Below, one piece after another: positions 11,116 to 23,531 of a stretch of DNA of 64,000 nucleotides. A program made the translations under genes and the position numbers. The first letter of the stretch is position 1. Each line of letters starts with the position of its first letter. Under the pieces are notes generated by a model, which saw nothing but the letters and a program-made list of their open reading frames with translations, was not told where the DNA came from and made no database searches. Source of the stretch: Rosa chinensis (lineage: Eukaryota > Streptophyta > Magnoliopsida > Rosales > Rosaceae); assembly GCF_002994745.2 (NCBI RefSeq), contig NC_037094.1, forward strand, positions 24,281,001 to 24,345,000. The letters run 5' to 3'.

Positions 11116-14044
11116 GATTATAAAATGGGGTGTAGATTTCACTCTTGTTTTTCTTTGATTTGGTGTTTTGCCTGGCTTTGAGTTTTACCCCTATCCGGTT
11201 TTAGTAAGGCCGCTCTGACTCTTGTATGTTTCTCCTATTTTATGAACAAATTGTTAAAACTGTTCTGTCCACCTGCCAATCCACGATGCTCCACCATCGA
11301 AGACTTGGCATAAACAGCAGTAACAACACTACCAACCGAATCGAAAACAGTTTGAAATGAAACCAGTTGATCTGTGATTGAAAGAATTTAAGTGGAAGGA
11401 TATCAGGCCTAGGCACCCCTCTGCCATTTGACAGATTAGAACCAAGTTCAAAGAACGCCAAAAAGAAACCGGAATAGAAGCCAAATCCACGAAAAGCTTA
11501 TTGTTTTCCAATGATTTTAATTTGGTTCTAACTAATTAGATGAATTCAGTCTTTTCCGTGAACGTCAAAGCTGAAAGAAAATACACCAAAAGCTTGATGG
11601 CTTTGATGCACATCAATTCCACTTGGTTGACCTTGACTATAACCAAAATGAGTTGGACGTTTGTGGAAATTTTGTACAAGTTAAAAGCAAACATATATAG
11701 ATATTGCAAAGCCAAACTTGTAGAAAGGAACACAGCTGCCTTCAAGATCAAGATCGAGTATTAATTAGAAAGATTTTAGTCCACTAAAATTTGCGTATTC
11801 AATCAACTCAAATTAAGAACCAGTGAACTAGGGATTCAATCCATCAAAATAATTAAAACAGAGGCTCAAATAATGTAGATGTTACAATTCAAGTAGTCAA
11901 GGGCCGGTCACACCATGATGATACGACCTGTTTGGTATGTACTTAAAAAAGTTATTTCAACCTTGACAGAATGCATGGACGAATCCATTTATGATATTAG
12001 ACATGATGATTTGCTTTTGAGTAAAGAGCAAGGTAAACATTCCATTTATGTTTTTATCTTGATCGACTTCCCATTTGTACAATCATACTGTTGAATTGGG
12101 ATATGAAGAAAAGTGCATCGGCATGCCATTTGTAGAAGAACCAACTTGAATATACTGACTATTTTCAGCTAAATTCTATAGCCAACAGGAAGGGTTACAA
12201 ATAAAAATAAGTAAACTGAAGTGGATGAGGTATGAAAGCATGACACCAAAAACTCTCTTCGGCATTTCATCAAACGCCTTGTAGGCGTCCTTCACAATGA
12301 CCCAAAAAAGTGAGGTTGAGTAAAACTCATTTTGGGTCTGAGAAGATTTAATTGAACTTAGATTCTCAGACCCAAATAAGGGTTTGAGATTCTCTCAATT
12401 GGCAAGTTCTTGGGTTTTGCTCCGAGCTGCCGTCAAAATCAAAGGTATGCTTCTTTCCTCTTTTGACACAAAATCACAATCAGAGAGGTGCTCGATTACT
12501 GGATTTGTGGGACTATGAACAAGCTATAGGTAGGAAAATTTGATTCATTGGATCTTTTAGGAATCAAACATTAGCTGTTTGCATAAAATGCTCCGAGAAA
12601 TTCTTTTGGCAAATATCTCATGCATTCTACTTCTTTGAATAGATGGAGCTTTATTTGCATGCTTAATCTGTTTTTGAGTGTCAAAGTTGATCTGAGATGA
12701 ATGATGGATAAATATCTTGACTTGTGTTACAATGACTGGATTTTGCTGTTTGGAAATTCCTTGGTTGTTCACCCAAAAATGAAAACCAGCTGATTTCCAG
12801 TTAGTAAGTGCCTGTGCATACATTACCCTTTTCTTTCTCCAAAAAAAGCAGTATTTTGTAGTTAAGGAACAATCACGTCAATTTATGTTCACATAGATAT
12901 ATGTGCTGATCTTCTTACCATTCTGAAATAGATGGGATGATATGACAACTATGAGTTTTACTGATAACTAAAGCCTGGGGAAGAAATTTTTATAATTGAT
13001 TTGATTCACAAACTTGTTGAGATTGCTTCTTTGTAATTCTATAATCTTATTACCATTCTGGAATAGAAAGGATCATATTGTACTTGGGCATTTGGTGGTT
13101 GTTTGCAGTGTATTGGCACACAGAGGCGGGGGGCATGGTGGACATTACTAGGCCTTTATCAGGCCAATGCTTTTCGATCATTGGTACACATCTGTTTCTC
13201 ATTTTTCTGTCATGCATCCGCTGAAATGTGCAGACAATTTTTGCATTTGTGGACAACTGAAATTTGATTGTCATGATTTTACTACATCAATCCTAGTTGT
13301 GGTTTTACATTCAGAAATTTTCAGAAGCATGTAGGATACAAAGTGGGTAACTGAGGTTGCTAATCATCGCTGAGCATTATTCTGTTACCATGCCATTAAG
13401 ATTTGTGTTTCTCATGAACAAATTTGATGACGCGAGGGTAACCAAAGAAGATATAAAGAGGGCACTAGAAGAGCAGTGTGGTGGTGAGGAAGATGTATTT
13501 CTTATTCTGCATGCACTATTGCTTCTGTTTTTCCTGCTTAAATGTATTCAGTAAAATGTTAACCCTGAAGTCCTAGTCCTTTCTCATAATTTTCTCATGC
13601 TTCGACAGCTACCCTAGACATCCCTGGGTTTAACACTCCTTTCAAATTTACAAAATATTCACACGCTTACATGCTGGTGTACGTAAGTGAAACTGACAAG
13701 GACAAAATACTCTGTATGTATGTCTATGTATAATCTGGTGTACGTGGGTTTAATAACACTCCTTTCAAATGAACTGAATGTATCCATAATCTGGTGTACA
13801 TACACGTGCTTGCTGCATATGTTCATTGGCATTATAGACTTTAAGGGGTGTATTTATAGGGGAGGGAGGGAGGGAAAATAACTACTTTTGTTGTGCTGGT
13901 ACATTCTATATCCTGAATAATGTTCATACTAGCATTGCTGGGTGGGTGGAATGTGAAGTGAACAGAATCAGACCCAAAACTTATAATGCTATAGTTTCCG
14001 TTCATTCATTTGACTTCTAGTTGAGAACATCCTTGCTTTTGCAG
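11116..14044. other. Duplicated low-coding region with unassigned exon-like pieces
   Basis: This matches copy Y at about 42874-43923 and 46874-48731. About 11125-11265 (…ttttagtaaggccgctctgactcttgtatgtttctcc…) resembles the 3' UTR of a plant LINE. A frame at 13357-13554 (FDDARVTKEDIKRALEEQ, then GGEED before a possible donor gtattt) stays open in both copies and may be an exon of an unrecognised gene. Around 13050-13270 both copies also keep similar sequence without a shared frame. I cannot name a host gene here. Confidence 0.4.
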
Positions 14045-14646
14045 TATGGAAATGTTGTGCAAGCTCTAAGAAGAGGCGACCTCCGACTTCTTCGGTATGC
14101 TTTTCAAGAGCATGAAGACAGGTATGAATTGCTTTCATTGTGAAAAGCTGGAGATTGTACTGCATTTTCTATGAGATGCTAATTTATTTGAAATATATCA
14201 GGTTCTTTAGGTTTGCTGTATATCTTGTCCTAGAGAAGCTAGAACTTCAGGTCTATCAGAGATTGTTGAAAAAAGATGTAAGTTCCCAAGCAACTATAAA
14301 TCCGCCCTCTGACAGTATAATTTCTCTGAAGATTCAATTCATGATGATGCTTTCTTCATTGTGCAGTTATATTATCCAAAAGCTGAAGGACCCAAGCAAA
14401 GCTCACCAGCTGAAGTTGGAAGTAATTGTCAAAGCATTGAAATGGTCATTGATGTGGATGAGGTACTTGCTCTGCTGTCCCTTTCAATCTTGTTTTATTT
14501 CCAGTTTCTGTTGTTGATAGGCTATTTAATCAAATATCTGGTCAAATTTGTAGGTAGAGGGCATAATGGCGATGCTAATACACAAAAGTCTGGTAAAGGG
14601 ATACTTTGCACACAAGAGTAGAGTTGTGGTTTTAAGCAAGCACTGA
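14045..14646 (+). pseudogene. EER5/Thp1-like (PCI-domain, TREX-2) C-terminal fragment, X copy
   Basis: Four exons resemble the C-terminal part of Arabidopsis EER5, related to yeast Thp1 and PCID2 of the TREX-2 mRNA-export complex. They lie at 14045-14121 (VVQALRRGDLRLLR, QEHEDR), 14202-14277 (FAVYLVLEKLELQVYQRLLKK), 14367-14462 (KDPSKAHQLKLE) and 14554-14646 (VEGIMAMLIHKSLVKGYFAH, then KSRVVVLSKH and stop). Introns have GT-AG ends. Exon 2 has one extra A in the A-run before its donor, so exons 2 and 3 no longer join in frame; copy Y keeps that junction. The end of exon 3 is also shifted relative to the family in both copies. No N-terminal exons are visible, so this is a truncated pseudogene. 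Confidence 0.8.
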
Positions 14647-14789
14647 TATCCAACTCTTATGCAAGTCCATAACAATAAATTATACTCTGCTAGTATTATT
14701 AACTTGAACACTCTAAAATATAGTTGAATAAACATAACAGAATTAGAAAAGATCTAGAACAGTATTAGCTTTACCAATCATCCATGGGG

Positions 14790-15065
14790 TTTGCTGTTCC
14801 TTTTTGCCATGTACACCGTCATTGTGATATAAATTCTATCTTTGTATCATCCGATAGTTTTAGGTTGCCATACTAACATAATAAAATTCTAGGTTTCTGA
14901 TACCATTAGTTTCTCACTTTCTTTGTCACTGGAGAACTGGAGATTCCAGGATCTTGAGACTTGAGTAGTCCCATCTTAGGGGGATTTCAGTGTTAGCAGT
15001 GGTCCGGAAAGTTCAAATTTCTATATGCAGAGGAATTAAAACTATGAAGTTAGAATTCTTCCTGA
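14790..15065 (-). pseudogene. RLP C-terminal remnant (X)
   Basis: Read on the minus strand, this aligns with the end of the RLP at 31189-34101. The 'FNSSAY' stretch matches FNASAYMGNHGLCGPP, and the part near 14890-14925 matches the membrane segment 'GLISLGFFISAVLG' at DNA level. It is full of stops and indels. Copy Y has the same remnant at about 49475-49755. It shows that each unit once carried another RLP here. Confidence 0.6.
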
Positions 15066-15350
15066 CAATTATTTTATGATTAGTCCAACGCTTCCGCCTG
15101 TCATGATGATGAAATAATAAATTTATCTCAGATTTTCCATGCAATGTTATCTTTATTTTTCTGAAAGGCTAGTGTTATGTTTCTGCTCTGACCTACTGTA
15201 TTGTACAGAAATATGCAAACCTAGTGGCTAATAAGTGGTTGATGATTTGGCCTTTTGACATTTACTTTGGTTGCTTTATCAGAAGTTGTCAACTAATTTG
15301 CTAAAACACTCAAAACGGTATTAGTTTGTTAAATTAAGCTACGTTAATAT

Positions 15351-15855
15351 TTGCATGAAGCCCTTTTTCTTCTTCATGGTAAAGATGGTAATTTTGAAGG
15401 GACATTGAACTTTCCTACAAGAACTAGTTTCTTGTTCATCAGCAAAAACAAGAAGCATTCTAAAGTCTTGAAATTAGGGAGGTTTGAGCTCAACAGGGAT
15501 GAACTGGTGGCTGTTAAAACTCAATTCAAGAAAGAGATAAGTGAAGTAAAGAAACCAGTTTGATATAGATCTTTAGTTTTTGTGCATTTCTATGAGCTGC
15601 AAAATATTTATACATCTCTAAACTCCACCTGCCTGCAACCTCTTTTTTTTTTTTTCTTTCACATATGTAGACATGATATTGTTTGTTTCCAACACTAAGT
15701 TTATCAGAAAGGGTTAGTATGAGTCTTCCATTTCCCGCAGGGTAGCTATATTGAAACAATAAGCAAAGAAAATAGAAATTAGAGCTGATATATTGGCAGT
15801 TGTAGATGCTTTCACTAAGAAGCATGAACGCATATTACTTGACACACTGGACTAG
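15351..15855 (+). pseudogene. Two exons of an unrecognised gene (X)
   Basis: The first piece (15351 to about 15560) keeps an open frame with KLGRFELNRDELVAVKTQFK and KEISEVKKP. The second follows an acceptor (cccgcag, ending 15740) and runs 15741-15855, reading GSYIETISKE and, after one shift, RADILEVVDAFTKKHERILL and DTLD before a stop. In X an extra A (gaaaatag) breaks the second exon; Y (50432-50545) reads it through. The charged, helix-like composition suggests a coiled-coil C-terminus. I do not recognise the family. Confidence 0.4.
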
Positions 15856-16470
15856 GTTGACAACTATTCTCAAGAGTCATCTGAACATCCCCTAAACTAG
15901 ATGACAACTTGGTTTGAATGAACATCAACTGACCATTCAGGTAATGAAGAAATATACAGGGAATAGTTTAACCATCTTAAGCCTCAGCATCTGATGCCAA
16001 GTATGCCTTGCTTATAATTAATTACTCCTTTTATCCCTCACTCTTTCCCTTTGCTTTTTTCCCACTATATAATAGTAGTTAACTATATACTCGGATACTC
16101 AGTTTGTACATAAAGATGCACTTAAAACAAATTTTCTACACAAGAACAGTTTCCTTTTCTTCCTGGACATTCTTCTCTTTGATAAAACGGACAAAAAGGC
16201 CGGTGCCAGTGGAGTTGCACTCTGACAGTCTTTCATAGTTTCATTCCATTGAGGAACTTTAACTGTTTGGTTAATTTTTCCATTTTTTCTGTCTGTTTTA
16301 TTCCCCTTGGTTTTTCTCCATTACTGCTTGGCTGATTGGTTTTCTTAGTCTTGGATGTTGAATGATTGTGATGGTAGCATTGAATGGTCTTATAATCTGA
16401 TCCGAAAGAGTTGTTATTATTAGATAGTGAATTATATTACCTTGTTTTTGGGGTTGAATTATTCCTAAAG

Positions 16471-16475
16471 AATAG

Positions 16476-16511
<36 letters not shown>

Positions 16512-16525
16512 ATATATATCTTCAT
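16471..16525. repeat. (AT)n microsatellite in kinase P2 intron 1
   Basis: A run of TA dinucleotides, about 50 bp. The Y counterpart (about 51160-51195) is shorter. Confidence 0.9.
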
Positions 16526-17124
16526 GTTTTGACTATACTTCTAGTAGTGGCCCTGTTCTGCATTTGTTAATAAACATATGGTTTTTAAATGATTAGTACA
16601 TGTGTTCTTTTAGTAGATTTATTGGGTCTGGGATTTTATATACATGTGGAGAGAATATCATCATTTGTAGTGTTAGCAAGAACCAAAAGGAAAGTGAATA
16701 GAATTAGGCAAATGGATTTCATGTAGTGTTTCAAAGCATTCCTAAAGTTAATGGTAAATAGACTTGTTTCTCTCAGCTGGAAAACATATCATGCAGCGTT
16801 CTTTTGTCTGACAATGCTCTTACCTGTTACTAAAGAAAGAGATTTTTTCTCTCAAGAACTTGAATTGGAACAGATCGTCAAATTTTGCGGATGGATAAAA
16901 GTAATGATTAAGCCCTTGAGATGATATTGGCCTGTGTAAAGGATACATCTCATTACTCTTTTAAACAGTTGAGAATGACTCGCACATTCAACTGAACTCT
17001 AAGTTCAAAGTTATCCTTTTTAAACGCCCATTTTGGAGACATTGTGACATTTTGTGCCTCTCATCATTTTATCTATTTAGTTGTCAATCTTATGGTTCGT
17101 TGCTGTTTTCAACTTTTCATTTAG

Positions 17125-18926
17125 GGTCAAAAGAATGGCTTGCAGAGGTTCAATTTCTTGGTGTGGTAAATCACCCAAATCTAGCAAAGCTTCTAGGATA
17201 TTGCTCTATAGATGGAGAAAGAGGGATCCAACGGCTATTGGTATGTGAATATATTCCTAATAGGAGCTTAGAAGATCATCTTTTCAACAGGGTTTTGAAC
17301 CCTCTTCCTTGGATCACGAGGTTACAAATAATGCTTGGTGCTGCTCAAGCTCGGATTGGCTTATCTACACGAGGGACTGGAAGTCCAGGTGAATATAGTT
17401 TTCATTTATTTGACCTATGTGTGACCTTGCATTTCCTTTGAGTTTGTTTGGAATGTAGAACTACCATATCATGTGAACATGTGACTCATCTATGTGAATT
17501 TGACCAATGGAATACCAAATCAATATAATGACCTGCTTAAGCTAGTGAAGTATTAGAAGTAGGACTAGGAATGTAGCAACTACTTATTACGTCATACATC
17601 TTTTACTTGTTTGCTGCATTTATAGTGGCATCTCTGGTTTTGGAACTTAAATTGTATCTGCTAATAATATAATTGCCTTCAGTTACATACATTGTTGGAC
17701 ACTGTCACTTCAGTAACTGTCCATTATCTTGATGTATTCTGTTCTCTAAAAGCTTTAGCTGTTGGGACCCTGTGGTTGTGTCACATAGTATAAGAGTTCT
17801 TGTGTTCAAAACCTTCAAATGACAATGCACTCTTCTTTGCTGTCTAGTACAAATCGAAATTGGACATAAAACTTGGGAGTAATATAAAAGAAGCATGAAC
17901 TAAATTATCATTGTGTAATTTCTGCGCGTTAATAGGTACCCACTGTTTACTTCAACACACTAGTCCCCTGATCTTGTTCTTCCATTGCTGTAGCTGAAAG
18001 TCAATTAAGGGGAAAAATTTAAATTCTTGCTACTTAAAAATGCTTTCTGTGCTTTAATGTTAATGTTATAATACTACATCATAGATTTGGTTCAGCTCTG
18101 CTTGTGAGCCTGAAACAAAAGCTGTCTTCTATTTTTGCTTCTGCCCATGAATATCCAAATGCTAAAGAGTGTATTTAAGGATGGTAGATAATGGCTTACC
18201 TCGCATGGTAGCTCTTTATTTGTTTGAAGACAAGAATTTTTATGTACTTTGTTGAACCTTTTTGTTGCATTGTTTGAATAGGTGATATATCGAGATTTCA
18301 AATCCTCCAACGTGCTCTTGGATGAGGACTTTAAGTCGAAGCACTCAGACTTTGGGCTTGCTAGATAAGGGCCAAAGGGTGACCGTACTCATGTATCGAC
18401 AGCAGTAAGTAGATAATAGATGACTTATTTTATTACTACCCCAAGTTCTTTTAGAAATCAATGTCAACTTCATTTGGAGGTTGGCAGAATCTTGTTTAAA
18501 TTGCAATATTGAGAGGACAATTGGTATTAGTTATTATTCGCCTTTCTGATGGTGTTTCGTTTTTGTACTGCTTGCTGAATCTAATGAAAGGGCTGACCTA
18601 TTTGCGTTAAACAAAAAAAAAAACATTTTCCCTGGTTCATATTGTATTTGCTTTTGTTATCGGGTGTTAGTGACTCATGGATATGCTGCCCCAGAGTATG
18701 TTGAAACAGGCCATCTTTATTGGGTTAGACAGTACCCTGCAGACAGTAAAAAGTTCAGCATGATAATAGATCCGCTCCTGAGAGACCAGTAATCGCCAAG
18801 CTGGCAGATAGCTGCCTAAACAAGAATGCAAAAGACCGGCCAACAATGAATCAGGTAGTAGAGATCTTGAAGCAAGCTATACAAGATTCACAAAAGGGTA
18901 CCAACTCTGTAAATCACAATTATTGA
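17125..18926 (+). pseudogene. RLCK-VII (PBL-like) kinase pseudogene P2, exons 2-4 (X)
   Basis: Exon 2 (17125-17388) encodes '[20 protein letters not shown]' through the [17 protein letters not shown] region. Exon 3 (18282 to about 18404) encodes [17 protein letters not shown] and DFGLAR. The last exon (about 18663-18926) encodes the APE region, then jumps to RPTMNQVVEILKQ. Lesions include a lost T at the exon 2 start, a 4-base insertion before the LAYLHEG motif, a stop right after DFGLAR, and deletions of about 100 and 26 bases in exon 4 that copy Y lacks. Exon 1 with the ATP-binding loop is absent. About 16240-17120 matches intron 1 of P3 (26733-28170). Confidence 0.8.
18550..18627 (+). mobile_element. 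Very short LINE 3' tail insertion (X only)
   Basis: About 77 bp ending in a poly(A) run (18611-18623) replace some 15 bp present in copy Y (about 53209-53230). The part 'tgaatctaatgaaagggctg' before the A-run is typical of plant LINE 3' UTRs. It lies in the intron before kinase exon 4. Confidence 0.6.
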
Positions 18927-20990
18927 TCTGCATAAATGAGTTCTTGATTTTATTATAAATATAACAAAAGTTTGGAAAAAGGAGAATGGTTGTTCATCCT
19001 CTGATGTGTTTGATCAAATGCAAAACATACAAAGAAGATAAGTTCATAAACAGGTTTCATATAGGGTCAAGTGCAATTGGCTCTTGCTGTATTGTATTAC
19101 TACATATCATAACATCGTGATCGTATATGTTTAAAGGCTATGAAACCTTCAAAGTCTGTGATAGCAACTGCCAGATTCTTGGCTCTTTTATGCGTGAGTC
19201 ATATATGGACTTCTGTATGATATGCTTCTATACTTGCTTGTTTGATTGTTTAATTAAAATTATTAAATCTGTTTGGAGATTTAATTGTTTCCAATTATTG
19301 ATTGAATACGTATTGTACACGGAAGATTTAAGTAGAAGAAACTAGGATGGGACAAACTTGGCCGAAGATGTATATTCTTTCGGGTATATGTTTTGAGTCC
19401 TTGACATGAAGATGTATATTCTCGTGTTTCTTAATCAATCCCAAAGCTCAATTAGGGGTGAAACGCAGTAAAGATGCACAACTTGTTTTCATTGAAAAAG
19501 TTTCTGTTTGAATTTTGTGTTCATTTTCTGTGGCAGAACTTTTATTATGATGGCAGAAACAGATTTGAAGTTAAATAGTAAAAATGCACACCAACTATTT
19601 GAGATTTTGCCTGTGCAAGCAAGCCTTGTTTAGTATCTACTGAGTTTTCTACAGTTACCCGTCCGAGCTTGCAGGGTCAATGATGAATCTATTTTATTGA
19701 TTTCGTACATTTGCTTTAGTATTTGTCACTTTTCAGCATTCAAGTCCACAAAGCAGACAATGTAGCTATTTATAGCCAGATTATAGAGATCTTTCTTTCG
19801 CTTTATTCATTACTCAACGCACAGGCTATATTTACATTATGAGTGGTAAATGTTGGTTGGGCTTCTGTGCTTGCTCGTTACCACTGCAATTGGTTGTTCA
19901 AGAGTTGGGAGCTCCAGCATAAGATCGGATTCATATCAAAACGGCCGAGTACAAGGCAAGAGCACTATAGGGGATACGTCAGTACAATCTTGTTCACCTA
20001 CTCGGTTATTTTCATGATCAGTTGTACTCAACTGCCGTTAGATCTAAATCCAATAGTAGAGGATACTGATGGAAAGTAAATAAATTTCATTCACCTTATT
20101 GTTATCCAGTGATTAGAATTTTTTTTTTTTCCTACTAGTCCCATTTTGCAATATCCGGACATGTTTTCTTTTGATTTGTACATACTTCCATACAAACGTC
20201 CAACTTATTTTGGTTAGAGTCAAGGTCAAGCAAGTGGATCGGAATTAATCCACATCAAAGTCGTGATCAAACTTTCGTGTTATTTTCATTCAGCTTTGAG
20301 ATCCATTGAAAAACTGAATCCATCTAATTAGAAAAAAAAAACATTAGAAACACTAAGAATACTTAATCAAAAGTGGTCTCATTAAACCATATGTATAAGG
20401 GTATAATCCAAGAGAGACGATACTCCTTATGAAAGAAAAAGAGAACACACACTCTTAAAACACAAAAAAAATTACAATATACTGCACTGCAAATTAATTA
20501 TTCCAATAATACAGTCCATATATATATACAAGTCCATTTGGGATTTTGGGTCATCTTGTATATATAGGTTTGATTGTGACACGACCATCTTTGTCTATGA
20601 AGAACTTGTGAATATGGACAAGATCAGCCATAACTACTTGTATATCTTAGTCAAGTCGAACAATTTCCAAAGACTTTCACAAAAGCAAGTCAATTCAATT
20701 TTAACACACACGTATGGTCTCCAAAATCTGCTGTCACAAAACGAGCTGAATCAATTTTCTTGCAATAGTTTAACAATTAATTATCGAGCTACTTAAGTTG
20801 AGCTATTGATTTATTGAGAAGTGGTTTTCGGAAAGTCATTGATTTATTGGGAAGTGGTTTTCGGAAAGTCATTGATTGAGGAAATATTAAGAGAATTAAG
20901 AATTTTCGAGTATTTGAGTATGATCCATTTTTCGAGATGGAGTTCAGTTATTCGAGGAGGCAATTATGTTAGCACATGCATGCATTACAT
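18927..20990. other. Duplicated non-coding region with one conserved 78-aa frame
   Basis: This matches copy Y at about 53637-55492. The frame 19843-20079 (start MVNVGWASVLARYHC, end NPIVEDTDGK) is intact in both copies and differs by one residue. I do not recognise it. It has no signal peptide and only one modest hydrophobic stretch (STILFTYSVIFMISC). The last 190 bp before the array (about 20800-20990) are missing from Y. Confidence 0.35.
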
Positions 20991-20991
20991 A

Positions 20992-21265
20992 GTCGGCAGT
21001 TCCTTCCAGGTAATAGTCTGGTCGGCAGTACCCTCCAGAATATTTCGGTCGGCAATCCCCTCTAGATGACATGAGATAGTTAGTCGGTAGTACCCTCTAA
21101 CTATCTATGGTTAGTCGGCAGTACCCTCTAACTATCTATGGTTAGTCGGCAGTACCCTCTAACCATCACCTCCTCGTCCGGTCGGCAGTACCCTCTGATG
21201 CGTCATTGGTCGGCAGTACCCTCCAGGTGGCATGAGATGACTAGTCGGCAGTTCCCTCTAGTCAT
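20992..21265. repeat. Degenerate tandem array of GTCGGCAGTACCCTCTA units (X)
   Basis: About nine units share the core gTCGGCAGTaCCCTCya, spaced 27-37 bp. Spacers include two copies of 'actatctatggttagt' and two of 'ggcatgagat'-like sequence. Several spacers can pair with the neighbouring unit (ctaactat... ggttag). Copy Y retains about five units (55824-55985). Confidence 0.75.
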
Positions 21266-21490
21266 CGCCTATTTTTGAGATATGAGTATTTATAACGAGA
21301 TTTATGGGACTACGAGATTTCTTAAAGGTGTTCGAAAATGGTGACCAAATTGCATCCACTATTGAACTACGAAAATGGTGACCAAATCGCCTATTTTTGA
21401 GATATGAGTATTTATAATGAGATTTATGGAACTACGAGATTTCTGAAAGGTGTTCGAAAATGGTGACCAAATTGCATCCACTATTGAACT
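21266..21490. repeat. Direct repeat of about 122 bp (X only)
   Basis: The segment starting cgcctatttttgagatatga occurs at 21266 and again at 21388, nearly identical. Copy Y has a single copy (about 55984-56090). It is a recent local tandem duplication. Confidence 0.8.
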
Positions 21491-22114
21491 ATGAAATTAA
21501 ACCTTGATTTAAATTTCTCTTAATTTTCTTGGATAAAATTGAAATTAATAAGCCTCTATTTAATAGGAGCCATTGATATTTTTTTTCCCTCAAATATGAG
21601 CCATCAGATTCAAAATATATCTATTGCTGTTTAAAAAAAAAAAACCGACATTAGAACCGTCCATATAAAATGGATGGATCATAGCCGTCCAAAACATAAC
21701 CGTTGTAAACTCAATTAATACTAGTTTATTGGTGTTTTCCTTTTTAACGGTTAGATTTAGAACCACATCACTAAATTAATACTAGTTTATTGGTGTTTTC
21801 CTTTTTATACGAGTTACACTACCGTTAACTCCAAAAACAAAAACAAAAAAATTCCGTTCAAAACCTCGTACAGCCGTTCACGATCCTTCATGGGAATACT
21901 AGTTACCAGATATAGGATCCTCTCCTTGCAACAAATTAAAAGAAGAAAAGGAATGCTAACTTTTTCTTCTGTTTGCTTTCATTTAGCCTCCGTCAGTTGA
22001 TCTCTCACAAACATACTAAAGGGCTTAAGGATATCAGATTTGTATATATTCCAATAAATTGTTTCAGGTAATTATTACAGGGCCTTTGAAATTCAAATAT
22101 ACCTGCAAGGTTTT

Positions 22115-22901
22115 TGTTAGAAACAGTATGCTTAAGCAATCACAAACATATAATTTAGAACCTATACTAGATCAAACATGTATATTCAAAAACTGAATTC
22201 TGTTCCAACAGTGTTTGGAAATCTCCTTGAGTTAAATTCAAGTGAGAAGAAATCTCCTTGAGGAAGATTCAAGTGAGGTGAAATCTCCTCTAGACAGATC
22301 TTGGAGAGGTAATATCCCCTTGAGATGGATCCGAGTGAGGAAGAAAATCATTAACGGATCCCTTTGAGATAGATCTAATCGTCTTCAATGGAAACTGATT
22401 TCCATTCAAACTCTAACACTGAATGTAAGTATGAAATAGGGATTGAAACAACATATCAATCCTGAAGCTGCAGAAAACAAGAACACAAGATTATGAACCC
22501 AAAAACTTACTCGATGCACTCCCACTGTCCATGATAGCCTTCTCCTGATTTCACCCTTATGTTCTTTTAGTATATGGGACTAACAACAAGAACAACTCGT
22601 GCATCAGAAGGGACCAATCTGACATATACATATAGCAATGCAGCAAATCAGTTTCATCCATAAAGAAACTAATTTCATTGCTTAACTGCCTATTTAACTG
22701 CTCTGCAACTGTATTTCTATTTTGAATTCAAAATAATATATATAAGCTTATCCATAAGTCAAGATTAATTGACAGCTTATACACCTATTGTTTAAACTCT
22801 GATCAAATTACATATTTATATGAATATATGTACACTCGCATATCAGTGTATGAACTCTAAGCAATGTCCAGTTCCATATGTAAGCCATGTCATAGCTTAC
22901 A
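22115..22901. mobile_element. Solo LTR, 787 bp (X only)
   Basis: The segment begins TGTTAGAAACAG and ends CATAGCTTACA. It is flanked by the 5-bp direct repeat GTTTT (22110-22114 and 22902-22906). Copy Y has the uninterrupted site (ctgcaaggtttttcg, about 57141-57155). There is no internal coding sequence. Short 'ccttgag..aga..caagtgag' motifs recur at 22225-22340. Confidence 0.85.
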
Positions 22902-23531
22902 GTTTTTCGTTTATAAAATTGGTCATGGGTGCTTCCCATGTTTGGAAGTTGTTTCTTGTCATCTATGTTATGGCTTAGGTGAAGAATTGCTTGTTTAGGG
23001 GCGTTTCATCGGGTCCTGATTGCCCTATAGCATTTTCAATTGGTTTTGTATGCGTATGCTCAGATCCTAGTCTTTTTATAACTTTGAAGAAGAGAGGGTT
23101 TCTTTTTTTGATGTAGTTAACGGCAAACAAGTCTCAGTTTGAGCAAAAAGCCTCAACATAGATATTAGGTGATGTGGTTCTAAATCTAACCGTTAAATGA
23201 AATGGAAGATGGAGATTTCACGAACTTCAGGAACTTCACGGTCTTTGAACTTTAGAGTAGTCGGATCATATATTAATGGGAAAGGATCCTCTCCTAAGCA
23301 ATGAAGTTGCCTAACCTACCTAAGCTTTTATCTATATGTTGACACGTGGATATAATGAATCCAACGGTCTACAACTTCTCTCTTTATTAGACTCTTCCTT
23401 CACTCCTCTCTCCCTCTCCTCTCTGTTCTTCTTTATGAGTCTGTCTACAGTGGAGACTAAACAAGTATAGGAGAGTAGCCTAAGGCAAGCTCCAACAGAT
23501 TGGAATACGATTTCGACACCATTTTCTCTTT

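Noticed and set aside
20992..21265. Could the repeated GTCGGCAGTACCCTC units be a CRISPR array?
   Set aside because: Spacers vary from about 11 to 21 bases and are partly copies of each other. The repeats are imperfect, no cas genes exist, and the DNA is plant nuclear.
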